A stretch of DNA of 23,947 nt, from assembly GCA_910584045.1 (NCBI GenBank), contig CAJTYO010000042.1, forward strand, positions 1 through 23,947, given 5' to 3'. The notes under the pieces were generated by a model that ran no database searches, was not told the DNA's origin, and was given only the letters and a program-made list of their open reading frames with translations. The position numbers were made by a program, and so were the translations under genes. Source of the DNA: an uncultured Oscillospiraceae bacterium (lineage in GTDB: Bacteria > Bacillota > Clostridia > Oscillospirales > Oscillospiraceae). Position 1 is the stretch's first letter; the number at the start of each line of letters is the position of its first letter. Below, piece after piece: positions 8,040-14,890 of this stretch.

Positions 8040-8210
8040 ATGAAAAGATGTGCGGCCGGACTCCTGGCGGAGAGCGCCCGGTCCGCCGGAAGCTGGTTCG
8101 GACTGCCCTTTGGCAGCGGAACGCTTTTCGGCGCGGGCTTTATCCGGACCCGGATGATCCCCACAGGAAAGCCGGACCGGGCGCAGCTGTATGTCGACGA
8201 GAACAGATAG
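8040..8210 (+). CDS. Possible 56-residue small protein between ATPase and permease genes
   Basis: The 225-bp gap between the ATPase and the first permease contains an ATG frame at 8040, starting MKRCAAGLLAESARSAG and ending in LYVDENR. An AGGCGGTG sequence lies about 7 nt upstream. The frame continues upstream out of phase with the ATPase gene, so it is not an ATPase extension. I recognise no domain. It has a mildly hydrophobic Gly/Phe-rich middle but no clear membrane helix. A CGGGCG/CGCCCG hairpin (8212-8226) follows its stop codon. Chance open frames are common at this GC content, so this is only a candidate. Confidence 0.3.
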   Translation: MKRCAAGLLAESARSAGSWFGLPFGSGTLFGAGFIRTRMIPTGKPDRAQLYVDENR

Positions 8211-8244
8211 CCGGGCGGGCCGCCCGAGAAAGGAACTGTGAGCA

Positions 8245-9336
8245 ATGAGTCAAGAAACAAAAACGCCCTTCCTCCGTCTCGCCAGGCGGGACGGCATGGA
8301 AGGCTGGAAGAGCTGGTGCGTCCGGGCGGGGTCCATTGCCGCGGCCCTGCTGCTGGGGGCGCTGGTGATGGGGCTGGCGGGAGCCGACCCCATCAGGGCC
8401 TATGGCACGATCATCTCCGGCGCGCTGGGCAAGAAGACCGCCATCCGGCAGACGGTGAAGATCGCCGTGCCCCTGCTGGGCTGCGCACTGGCCATTGCGC
8501 CCTGCTTCAAGATGCGCTTCTGGAACATCGGCGCGGAGGGGCAGATCACCGCCGGAGCCGTGGCAGCCAGCTATTTCGCCCTGTTCTGGGCGGACAGGCT
8601 GCCCGCCCCGGCGCTGCTGGCGGTGATGGGTCTGGCCGGCGCTGCGGCGGGGGGCGTGTGGGCGCTGATCCCCGCGTTCTTCAAGGCAAAGTGGAATACA
8701 AACGAGACGCTGTTCACCCTGATGATGAACTACATCATCATCGGTGTGGTACGCTGGCTTCAGGGCGGCCCCTGGGAGGGGCGCAAGGGCAGTCAGATCA
8801 TCCCCCAGTTTGCCCCGGAGGCCTGCCTGCCCAAGGTGCTGGGGGTTCACTGCGGCTGGATTATCGTGCTGGCGCTGGTGGTGTTCATGCACGTGTACAT
8901 GAAGTACACCAAGCAGGGCTATGAGATCGCCGTCATCGGCGACAGCGTCAACACCGCCCGGTACGCGGGGATGAACGTGGGGTTCATCATGATGCGGACC
9001 ATGTTCCTCTCCGGGGCCATCAGCGGGCTGGTGGGCTTTATCGTGGCATCAGGGGCCAACAACACGCTGTACGACGGCGTGGCCGGAGGCGTGGGCTTTA
9101 CGTCCATTACCGTGGCCTGGCTCAGCCAGCTCAACGCCTTCGCCATGGTGGGCATCTCCCTGCTGCTGGCGGTGCTGGAGAAGGGGGCGGAGACACTGCA
9201 AACCCGGATGATGGTGCCCACCTCCATCTCGGACATCATCACCGGCATCCTGCTGTTTTGTATGCTGGGGTGTGAATTCTTTATCAACTACCGGATGATC
9301 TTCCGGAAAAAAGGACCCAAGGAGGCGGCAAAATGA
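8245..9336 (+). CDS. ABC transporter permease, nucleoside/simple-sugar type (first subunit)
   Basis: A 363-residue multi-pass membrane permease of the BPD_transp_2 family. It resembles the first membrane subunit of BMP-dependent nucleoside importers (NupP/YufP-like). After a short charged N-terminus come about eight to ten hydrophobic segments. Characteristic segments are MRFWNIGAEGQITAGA and NETLFTLMMNYI in the first half. GYEIAVIGDSVNTARYAGM follows in the second half and is the cytoplasmic loop that contacts the ATPase. The ATG at 8245 has AAAGGA about 10 nt upstream. Its stop overlaps the start of the second permease by 4 bp (ATGA), so translation of the two is coupled. With the ATPase and the upstream lipoprotein it completes a four-part importer. 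The substrate class is inferred from the family. Confidence 0.92.
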   Translation: MSQETKTPFLRLARRDGMEGWKSWCVRAGSIAAALLLGALVMGLAGADPIRAYGTIISGALGKKTAIRQTVKIAVPLLGCALAIAPCFKMRFWNIGAEGQITAGAVAASYFALFWADRLPAPALLAVMGLAGAAAGGVWALIPAFFKAKWNTNETLFTLMMNYIIIGVVRWLQGGPWEGRKGSQIIPQFAPEACLPKVLGVHCGWIIVLALVVFMHVYMKYTKQGYEIAVIGDSVNTARYAGMNVGFIMMRTMFLSGAISGLVGFIVASGANNTLYDGVAGGVGFTSITVAWLSQLNAFAMVGISLLLAVLEKGAETLQTRMMVPTSISDIITGILLFCMLGCEFFINYRMIFRKKGPKEAAK

Positions 9337-10328
9337 GTAACTTTTTTGATCTGTTCATCGCCCTGATCGTCGCCGCCGTCACCTACGGCACGCCCCTGCT
9401 GTTCGGCACGCTGGGGGAGGTGCTAACGGAGAAGTCGGGCAGCCTGAACCTGGGCGTGGAGGGCATTATGTTTATGGGCGGCGCCGTGGGACTGGGGAGC
9501 GTGTTTTACTACGAGAAAGCGGCGGGCGCGGGAACCAGCGGCCTGGCGGCTGTGGCCATCGGCATCGTGTGCGCGTTTCTGGCGGGAGCCTTCGCGTCGC
9601 TGCTCTTCAGCTTCCTGACCATCACCCTGCGGGCCAACCAGAATGTGACGGGCCTGGCCCTGGCCATCTTCGGCACCGGCGTGGGACAGTTCCTCGGCGA
9701 GTACATGCGGGTCAGCGAGGGGGGCTATATCTCCATCAGCAGCGGCCTGGCCGCCTTCTTCCAGAGCCCGCCCTTCCCCGCTTTTCTGCGGCGCATTCCC
9801 GTGGTGGGGAACGTGCTCTTCGGCCACAGCGCATTTTTCTATCTGGGCGTGCTGACGGCTGTGGGGATGCACTGGTACCTCAACCGGACCCGGTCGGGGC
9901 TGTATCTGCGCAGCGTGGGCGAATCCCCGGCCACCGCCGACGCGGCGGGCATCAACGTCACCCGGTACAAGTACCTGGCCGCCGTCATCGGCGGGGGCGT
10001 CTCCGCCATCGGCGGCATGGTGTACATTATGACCATCGCCGGATGCGTGTGGAACCACGAGGGCCTCAGCGGCGAGGGCTGGCTGGCGGTGGCGCTGGTG
10101 ATCTTCTGCCTGTGGCGGCCGCTGTCGGCCATCTGGGGTTCGGTGCTCTTCGGGGCGCTGATGATCCTGTATCTGCGGCTGGCCCTGCCCTTTGTGCCGA
10201 CGCAGCTGTATAAGATACTGCCCTATGTGGTGACGGTGGCGGTGCTGATTGTCTCCAGTATGAGAAACAACAAGGAAAAACAGCCCCCCGCCAGCCTGGG
10301 CCTGTCCTATTTCCGGGAGGACCGATGA
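9333..10328 (+). CDS. ABC transporter permease, nucleoside/simple-sugar type (second subunit)
   Basis: A 331-residue multi-pass membrane protein, the second permease of the importer (NupQ/YufQ-like). The N-terminal block YGTPLLFGTLGEVLTEKSG followed by NLGVEGIMFMGGA is the family hallmark. The later segment GLYLRSVGESPATADAAGINV contains the conserved GE-P-A-AD-AGI motif of the ATPase-coupling loop. It begins inside the stop of the first permease (ATGA overlap at 9333-9336), so the two are made together in matched amounts. I see no hairpin terminator in the 136 bp before hpf. Transcripts may therefore read through, but hpf also has its own promoter. Confidence 0.92.
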   Translation: MSNFFDLFIALIVAAVTYGTPLLFGTLGEVLTEKSGSLNLGVEGIMFMGGAVGLGSVFYYEKAAGAGTSGLAAVAIGIVCAFLAGAFASLLFSFLTITLRANQNVTGLALAIFGTGVGQFLGEYMRVSEGGYISISSGLAAFFQSPPFPAFLRRIPVVGNVLFGHSAFFYLGVLTAVGMHWYLNRTRSGLYLRSVGESPATADAAGINVTRYKYLAAVIGGGVSAIGGMVYIMTIAGCVWNHEGLSGEGWLAVALVIFCLWRPLSAIWGSVLFGALMILYLRLALPFVPTQLYKILPYVVTVAVLIVSSMRNNKEKQPPASLGLSYFREDR

Positions 10329-10397
10329 GAGGGCTGGGGGAACAGGTGCGGTTTGGTCGAGTTCGTATGAAAAAGTCCATCCGGCGAAAAATAGGAC

Positions 10398-10426
10398 TGT
10401 ACAATTCAGACAAAAAATGGTATACT
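10398..10426 (+). promoter_or_regulatory. Extended -10 sigma-A promoter for hpf
   Basis: TATACT (10421-10426) is preceded by the extended element TGG, and TGTACA (10398-10403) lies 17 bp upstream. The sites fall in an AT-rich stretch about 40 bp before the hpf start codon. Confidence 0.65.
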
Positions 10427-10464
10427 GTCCTTACCCGCAAAAGAAGTATGAAAGGAGCGATCGT

Positions 10465-11004
10465 ATGAAGTTCACATTTACCTGCAAGAAGGTGTCCCTC
10501 AACGACTCGATCAAGGAGTACGCCGAAAAGAAGATCTCCAAGCTGGACCGGTATTTTCGGGAGGACGCCGACGCGCTTGTGACCTTCTCTGTGGAGAAGG
10601 GGCATCGCTGTGTGGTGGAGATTACCATCCGCGGCGGCGGCACCCTCTTCCGCGCCCAGGAGGATTCCCGTGACGGCGATATGCGCGGCGCCATTGACGC
10701 GGCCTGCTCCACCATTGACCGCCAGATCCGCAAGAACAAGACCCGTCTGTCCAAGCGCCTGCGCCAGGAGGCCCTGGCTCCCAGCGTCCCCGCCGAGTTT
10801 GACGTCAGCGAGGAGACGGAGTTCCAGGTGGTGCGCACCAAGCACATTGCCGTTAAGCCCATGAGTGAGGACGAGGCAATTCTCCAGATGAATCTGCTGG
10901 ACCACGACTTCTTTGTCTACCGCAACACCGACAACGTCGTCAGCATCGTCTACCGCCGCAAGAGCGGGGGCTACGGCCTGCTGGAGACCGACGGCGTGGA
11001 ATAA
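10465..11004 (+). CDS. hpf: Ribosome hibernation promoting factor, long form
   Basis: A 179-residue cytoplasmic protein of the long HPF type, which binds the small ribosomal subunit and joins 70S ribosomes into inactive 100S dimers in slow growth. The N-terminal S30AE/RaiA domain (about residues 1-100) begins MKFTFTCKKVSLNDSIKEY. A linker leads to the C-terminal dimerisation domain (about 120-179), with VVRTKHIAVKPMSEDEAILQ and the HDFFVYRN segment. The start is the ATG at 10465, preceded by AAAGGAG (10451-10457) at 7 nt. A longer frame from 10417 would place its start inside the promoter and is unlikely. It has its own promoter and a strong terminator at 11128, so it is probably monocistronic. 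Confidence 0.95.
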   Translation: MKFTFTCKKVSLNDSIKEYAEKKISKLDRYFREDADALVTFSVEKGHRCVVEITIRGGGTLFRAQEDSRDGDMRGAIDAACSTIDRQIRKNKTRLSKRLRQEALAPSVPAEFDVSEETEFQVVRTKHIAVKPMSEDEAILQMNLLDHDFFVYRNTDNVVSIVYRRKSGGYGLLETDGVE

Positions 11005-11127
11005 AAATCCTGCCTGCCGGGCGGATTCGACAAAGGTTCTCCGAAACCGGCAAAACCTCCTATGGACAAGGGAGCTGCCATAGTGTAGTATAGTCCATGG
11101 AAGCTTTCCAATATCCCACCCGCCTGG

Positions 11128-11154
11128 GCCGCTGCTCTGCAGCGGCTCTTTTTT
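11128..11154 (+). terminator. Intrinsic terminator downstream of hpf
   Basis: GCCGCTGC (11128-11135) pairs with GCAGCGGC (11139-11146) across a TCT loop, followed by TCTTTTTT. It lies about 125 bp after the hpf stop codon. The intervening DNA holds a CTATGG/CCATAG dyad (11060-11065, 11078-11083) but no gene. Confidence 0.88.
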
Positions 11155-11241
11155 GTCCGGAGAGGGGAAGCGCCTCCCGGAATACTGGTATTCGGACATA
11201 CCTGCGGCGCATATAGTCCTACATGAGAGGAGGGGGCCGCA

Positions 11242-11526
11242 GTGCAGTGCAGAATGGTTGAGCTCCGATGCAAGGAGGTCATTAACATATGTGACGGGTG
11301 CCGTCTGGGCTACGTGGGAGATGTGGAGGTGCTGCTGCCGGAGGGGCGGGTGGCGGCGCTGGTGGTGCCGGGGCCCTGCCGGTTCTTCGGCCTGTTTGGC
11401 CGGGGGGAGGAATACTACATACCATGGGAGTGCGTCCGGCAGATTGGGGATGACATCATCCTCATCGACAAGCCCGTCCAGCGCCGCCCGCCTTATAAGC
11501 GGCAGCGCCGGCGGGGGCTGTTTTGA
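11242..11526 (+). CDS. YlmC/YmxH-family PRC-barrel protein
   Basis: A 94-residue small protein of the PRC-barrel YlmC/YmxH family, often annotated as sporulation-related; its molecular role is unknown. The sequence CRMVELRCKEVINICDGCRLGYVGDVEV is followed by VPGPCRFFGLFGRGEEYYIPWE and IGDDIILID, the usual core of this family. The basic tail RRPPYKRQRRRG is longer than normal. The GTG at 11242 is chosen because AGGAGG (11228-11233) lies 8 nt upstream, whereas the ATG at 11254 would be 20 nt away. Upstream, GAATAC/GTATTC (11180-11193) is an inverted repeat. CATATAGT (11210-11217) loosely resembles a sporulation -10 element, but this is weak. It appears monocistronic. Confidence 0.85.
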   Translation: MQCRMVELRCKEVINICDGCRLGYVGDVEVLLPEGRVAALVVPGPCRFFGLFGRGEEYYIPWECVRQIGDDIILIDKPVQRRPPYKRQRRRGLF

Positions 11527-11592
11527 GAGGCTCTCCCGGGTTAAAATCAAAAAAACGCTGCCATACAAAATTGATTTCCCGGGAAAAAGGTA

Positions 11593-11621
11593 TTGAAATC
11601 GGCCGGATATTGGGGTATACT
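11593..11621 (+). promoter_or_regulatory. Sigma-A promoter for the DUF1858-trmK operon
   Basis: TTGAAA (11593-11598) and TATACT (11616-11621) with a 17-bp spacer, in an AT-rich gap about 55 bp before the DUF1858 start codon. Confidence 0.8.
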
Positions 11622-11676
11622 AATTCCGCTGAAAGTGAACAGCTGTGAAAAGAAATAGAACTTGGAGGTATTTCCC

Positions 11677-11877
11677 ATGGTTACCATCACGAAAGATACG
11701 ATCATTGGCGATATTCTGGATATGGCCCCCCAGACCGCGCCCATTTTTCTCTCCATCGGTATGCACTGCCTGGGCTGTCCCAGCAGCCGGGGCGAGACTG
11801 TGGCCGAGGCCTGCGCCGTCCACGGCGTGGATGTAGAGAAGCTGCTGGAGGCCGTCAACGCCGAGGCAAATAAGTAA
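11677..11877 (+). CDS. DUF1858 domain protein, cysteine-containing
   Basis: A 66-residue cytoplasmic protein consisting of a single DUF1858 domain. This fold is related to the N-terminus of ScdA/RIC-type and hybrid-cluster-associated proteins. The conserved region reads ILDMAPQTAPIFLSIGMHC and continues LGCPSSRGETVAEAC, with Cys31, Cys34 and Cys46. These could bind metal or form a redox disulfide, but no function is established for the standalone domain. The ATG at 11677 has GGAGG 8 nt upstream. It is the first gene after a good promoter. A moderate hairpin (11896-11922) follows, so it may be made in excess over trmK. Confidence 0.85.
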   Translation: MVTITKDTIIGDILDMAPQTAPIFLSIGMHCLGCPSSRGETVAEACAVHGVDVEKLLEAVNAEANK

Positions 11878-11895
11878 AATACGGCCAGACGTGAG

Positions 11896-11930
11896 GGGCT
11901 CATAGGTCATGCTTGTGAGCCCTTCCTTTC
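11896..11930 (+). terminator. Weak terminator or attenuator between DUF1858 gene and trmK
   Basis: GGGCTCA (11896-11902) pairs with TGAGCCC (11916-11922) across a 13-nt loop, followed by TTCCTTTC. The T-tract is interrupted, so partial read-through into trmK is expected. Confidence 0.45.
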
Positions 11931-11953
11931 TGTCGTCCCCGGGAGGTGAGGCT

Positions 11954-12673
11954 GTGGCGGAAAAACTGGATATGGGTCCCCGCCTGCGGGCCATTGCGTC
12001 GCTGGTTCCGGCAGGGTGCCGGTGCTTGGCCGATATTGGCACCGACCACGGCTACATCCCCGTCTCCCTCCTGTTGGAGGGCCGGATCGAACAGGCTGTG
12101 GCCGCCGATATCGGGGCGCTGCCCCTGGACCACGCCCGGCGGACCGCCGGGAGCCGGGGCGTAGCGGAGCATGTGGATTTCCGGTTAGGGGACGGCCTTT
12201 CCGTTCTTGCGCCGGGGGAGGCGGATGCGATCGTCATCGCCGGCATGGGGGGCGATGCCATTACGTCCATCCTGGCCGCCGCCCCCTGGAGCCGGGCGGG
12301 GCCATTGCTGCTGCTCCAGCCTATGAGCAAGGCTGAGGTCCTGCGCGCCTGGCTGCCGGATAACGGGTACGCGGTGCTTGCGGAGCGTCTGGTTCAGGAC
12401 AAGGGGGTGCTGTACCCCATCCTGACCGTTCGGGGCGGCGAGATGCCGCCGGCTGCGCAGGCCCAGTGCTGGGGAGGCTTCCTGCTGGGGGAGGACCCGC
12501 TGTACGGGCTGTACATAGCCGACCGGCTTTTGCGTCTGCGCCGGGCGTCGGCTGGTCTGGCCAGGGCCAGGGACCCGGCCGCGGCGGAGAAGCGGAGGGC
12601 GCTGCTGGAAGTGATCGCCCGGCTGGAGGAGGAGAAAGGGGAGTGGGAACATGCCGACGCTGCAAGAGATTGA
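11954..12673 (+). CDS. trmK: tRNA (adenine(22)-N1)-methyltransferase
   Basis: A 239-residue SAM-dependent methyltransferase of the TrmK/COG2384 family, which methylates N1 of A22 in tRNAs of Gram-positive bacteria. The SAM-binding motif LADIGTDHGYIPVSLL is at residues 25-40 and the catalytic-loop motif IAGMGGDAI at 95-103. LLLQPM (119-124) is also typical. A C-terminal helical region (about 170-239) matches the family's coiled coil. The GTG at 11954 is preferred because GGGAGG (11941-11946) lies 7 nt upstream. Frames starting further upstream lack a ribosome site and would overlap the preceding hairpin. The 3' end overlaps the Nif3 gene by 23 bp, the usual TrmK-Nif3 pairing in Firmicutes. Confidence 0.9.
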   Translation: MAEKLDMGPRLRAIASLVPAGCRCLADIGTDHGYIPVSLLLEGRIEQAVAADIGALPLDHARRTAGSRGVAEHVDFRLGDGLSVLAPGEADAIVIAGMGGDAITSILAAAPWSRAGPLLLLQPMSKAEVLRAWLPDNGYAVLAERLVQDKGVLYPILTVRGGEMPPAAQAQCWGGFLLGEDPLYGLYIADRLLRLRRASAGLARARDPAAAEKRRALLEVIARLEEEKGEWEHADAARD

Positions 12674-13424
12674 GAATGCTCTCTATGAGCTGGCCCCCAG
12701 AAATCTGGCCCAGGAGTGGGACAACGTGGGGCTGCTGGTGGGCCGTCCGGAGCAGGAGGTCCGCCGGGTTCTGGTGGCCCTGGACGTCACCGAGGCTGTA
12801 GCGGAGGAGGCGGCTGCGCGGGGCGCGGAGCTGATCGCAGCCCACCACCCGGTGATCTTCCGCCCTGTGAAAAGCCTGACAGACCGGGACGCCGCCGGCC
12901 GAATGCTGCTGCGGCTGGCGGCGGATGGCGTGGCCGCCATCTGTATGCACACCAATCTGGACGCCGCCCAGGGAGGCGTCAACGACGCGTTGGCGGCGCG
13001 CCTGGGGTTGACCCATGCGGAGCCTCTGCCCGGAGGTGACGGAATTCTCCGGATGGGCGGACTGCCAGGGGAGATGGCCCTGCCCGCCTTTCTGCGATGG
13101 GTGAGGGAGGCCCTCGGCCCCAACGGCATCCGCTTTGCGGACGGCGGGCGGCCCATTCGCCGCGTGGCAGTGGGCGGAGGCGCCTGCGGCGAATATATCC
13201 GGGCCGCCAGGGAGGCGGGCTGCGATGCGCTGGTTACCGCCGATGTGAAGTACAATCAGTTCCTTGACGCTCAGGCCGCGGGCCTGACGGTGATTGACGC
13301 GGGACATTTTCCCACGGAGGACGTGGTGTGTCCTGTGCTGGTTCGCTATCTGGCCGGGCGCTTCCCCGGCCTGCTGGTGGAAAAATCGGCCTCCCATCGG
13401 GAGGTAATACAATTTTACGTGTAA
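12651..13424 (+). CDS. Nif3-like dinuclear metal centre protein (short form)
   Basis: A 257-residue cytoplasmic protein of the Nif3/YqfO family (also called GTP cyclohydrolase I type 2 homologues). It forms a toroidal hexamer with a two-metal site; its physiological reaction is unsettled. Likely ligands are His65 and His66 in AAHHPVIF, His100 and Asp104 in HTNLDAAQGG, and His219 with Glu223 in DAGHFPTED. It lacks the PII-like insertion that makes Bacillus YqfO about 370 residues, so it is the short form. The ATG at 12651 lies inside the end of trmK with GGGGAG nearby, so translation is probably coupled. Its stop codon falls within the ribosome site of yebC. Confidence 0.92.
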   Translation: MPTLQEIENALYELAPRNLAQEWDNVGLLVGRPEQEVRRVLVALDVTEAVAEEAAARGAELIAAHHPVIFRPVKSLTDRDAAGRMLLRLAADGVAAICMHTNLDAAQGGVNDALAARLGLTHAEPLPGGDGILRMGGLPGEMALPAFLRWVREALGPNGIRFADGGRPIRRVAVGGGACGEYIRAAREAGCDALVTADVKYNQFLDAQAAGLTVIDAGHFPTEDVVCPVLVRYLAGRFPGLLVEKSASHREVIQFYV

Positions 13425-13437
13425 GGAGGACAATCCA

Positions 13438-14175
13438 ATGTCCGGACATTCCAAATGGCATAACATCCAAAAGACCAAGGGCGCGGCGGACGCCAAGCGT
13501 TCCCAGGCCTTCACCAAGATTGCCCGGGAGATGATCGTGGCGGTGAAGGAGGGCGGCAGCGGCGACCCCAACAACAACTCCCGTCTCGCCACGGTCATCG
13601 CCAAGGCCAAGGCCGCCAACATGCCCAATGACAACATCAAGCGCACCATCGACAAGGCCCTGGGGGCCGGCAGCACCGACAACTTTGAGCAGGTGGTCTA
13701 CGAGGGGTACGGTCCCAGCGGCGTGGCCGTGATTGTGGAGGCCCTGACCGACAACCGCAACCGCACCGCGCCGGAGGTCCGCCATTTGCTGGACAAGTAC
13801 GGCAAGGGCCTGGGGGCCACCGGCTGCGTCAGCTGGAGCTTTGACCGCAAGGGTGTGATTGTCATCGACAACGAGGAGGGCGACCTGGACGAGGAGACGG
13901 TGATGATGGACGCGCTGGACTGCGGTGCGTCGGACTTCGAGGCTGACGGCAGTATCTTTGAGATCACCACCGAGCCCGACGACTTCAACGCCGTCACCGC
14001 CGCTATGGAAGCTAAGGGCTATGCCTTCGCCTCCGCGGCCATCGAAATGGTGCCCCAGAACTATGTCCAGCTGACCGGCGAGGATGACATCAAGAATATG
14101 ACCAAGCTCATCGATCTGCTGGAGGACAACGACGACGTGCAGAACGTCTGGCACAACTGGGAGCAGGAGGGCTGA
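13438..14175 (+). CDS. yebC: YebC/PmpR-family protein
   Basis: A 245-residue cytoplasmic protein of the YebC/TACO1 family. Members were first described as DNA-binding regulators and more recently as factors that help ribosomes through difficult peptide stretches. The start MSGHSKWHNIQKTKG is the family signature, followed by an Ala/Lys-rich helical domain and the YEGYGPSGVAVIVE and DNRNRTAPEVRH blocks. The ATG at 13438 has AAGGAGG about 8 nt upstream, overlapping the stop of the Nif3 gene. It sits inside a five-gene operon and is followed after 5 bp by the membrane S component gene. The regulatory targets cannot be inferred. Confidence 0.95.
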   Translation: MSGHSKWHNIQKTKGAADAKRSQAFTKIAREMIVAVKEGGSGDPNNNSRLATVIAKAKAANMPNDNIKRTIDKALGAGSTDNFEQVVYEGYGPSGVAVIVEALTDNRNRTAPEVRHLLDKYGKGLGATGCVSWSFDRKGVIVIDNEEGDLDEETVMMDALDCGASDFEADGSIFEITTEPDDFNAVTAAMEAKGYAFASAAIEMVPQNYVQLTGEDDIKNMTKLIDLLEDNDDVQNVWHNWEQEG

Positions 14176-14180
14176 CCGGG

Positions 14181-14720
14181 ATGTATTCTCTGGTTGGCCG
14201 GCGGGCGCTGTATATCACGGAGACCGCCGTGATGACGGCCCTGCTCATCGTCCTTCAGGCAGTCACCCGGCCCGCCGGTCAGTATGTCACCGGCATGTGC
14301 GTCAACGCGGTTCTGGCGCTCTCCGCGCTGGCGGTGGGGCTGTGGAGCGGGGTCACAGTGGCGCTGCTGTCTCCCTTTTTCGCCTTCCTGCTGGGTATCG
14401 GGCCCCAGTTGTTTCCCATTGTTCCCTCCATTGCGGTTGGGAATCTAGTGTTTGTCCTTCTACTGGCCCTGCTGGCCGGCGGGCGGGAGGATGTGCCGCT
14501 GTGGCGGCTCGGCTCGGCGTGGTTCGCGGCGGCGTTTGCCAAATATATTGTGCTGTATTTATTGGTGGTAAAGCTGCTGTGCGCGGTTTTGCCGCTGAGG
14601 GAGCAGCAGGCGGCCATGTTTACAGTGATGTTTTCGTATCCCCAGCTGGTTACCGCCTTGGCGGGCGGCGGCATAGCGGTGCTGCTTACGCCTTTGATCC
14701 GCCGGGCGCTGAGAAGATGA
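14181..14720 (+). CDS. ECF transporter S component-like membrane protein
   Basis: A 179-residue integral membrane protein with five or six hydrophobic helices. It resembles substrate-binding S components of energy-coupling factor vitamin transporters. After a short N-terminus come TAVMTALLIVLQAVTR, an NAVLALSALAVGLWSG segment and FAFLLGIGPQLFPIVPSIAVGN, in which GPQ and P-IAVGN resemble S-component loops. The shared ECF ATPase and T subunits are not in this window, so it would have to use a remote ECF module. The substrate is unknown. The ATG at 14181 has GGAGG about 9 nt upstream. It closes the operon, with its stop codon at the base of the terminator stem. Confidence 0.7.
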   Translation: MYSLVGRRALYITETAVMTALLIVLQAVTRPAGQYVTGMCVNAVLALSALAVGLWSGVTVALLSPFFAFLLGIGPQLFPIVPSIAVGNLVFVLLLALLAGGREDVPLWRLGSAWFAAAFAKYIVLYLLVVKLLCAVLPLREQQAAMFTVMFSYPQLVTALAGGGIAVLLTPLIRRALRR

Positions 14721-14760
14721 AAAAATGTGGGGCAGCTCTCGGGGCTGCTCCACATTTTTT
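14720..14760 (+). terminator. Strong terminator closing the trmK-yebC operon
   Basis: Seventeen bases on each side (14720-14736 and 14744-14760) pair with one G-T wobble around a 7-nt loop. The stem has A-rich and T-rich outer parts and a GGGGCAGC/GCTGCTCC core. The A-rich 5' arm makes it a likely bidirectional terminator. Confidence 0.88.
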
Positions 14761-14821
14761 CGGTGATGCCCCAAGGATGGAATGATGTCTCTGCCATAAA
14801 GAAAAATTAAAGATCCCCCCG

Positions 14822-14850
14822 TTGCATCAGGCCGGTGGATATGATACAAT
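14822..14850 (+). promoter_or_regulatory. Extended -10 sigma-A promoter for the ABC exporter operon
   Basis: TTGCAT (14822-14827) and TACAAT (14845-14850) with a 17-bp spacer and a TGA extension just before the -10. It lies 40 bp before the ABC exporter start codon, right after the terminator. Confidence 0.75.
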
Positions 14851-14890
14851 AAAGAATCGTTGAATAACGAGAGACGGAGGATCACTCCCC

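Noticed and set aside
10417..10464. Longer hpf start giving 16 extra residues
   Set aside because: It would begin inside the predicted promoter, while the ATG at 10465 has AAAGGAG at correct spacing and the normal family N-terminus.
11060..11098. Inverted repeats CTATGG/CCATAG and ATGGAC/GTCCAT downstream of hpf
   Set aside because: Short stems with competing partners and no adjacent T-tract; the real terminator is the stronger hairpin at 11128.
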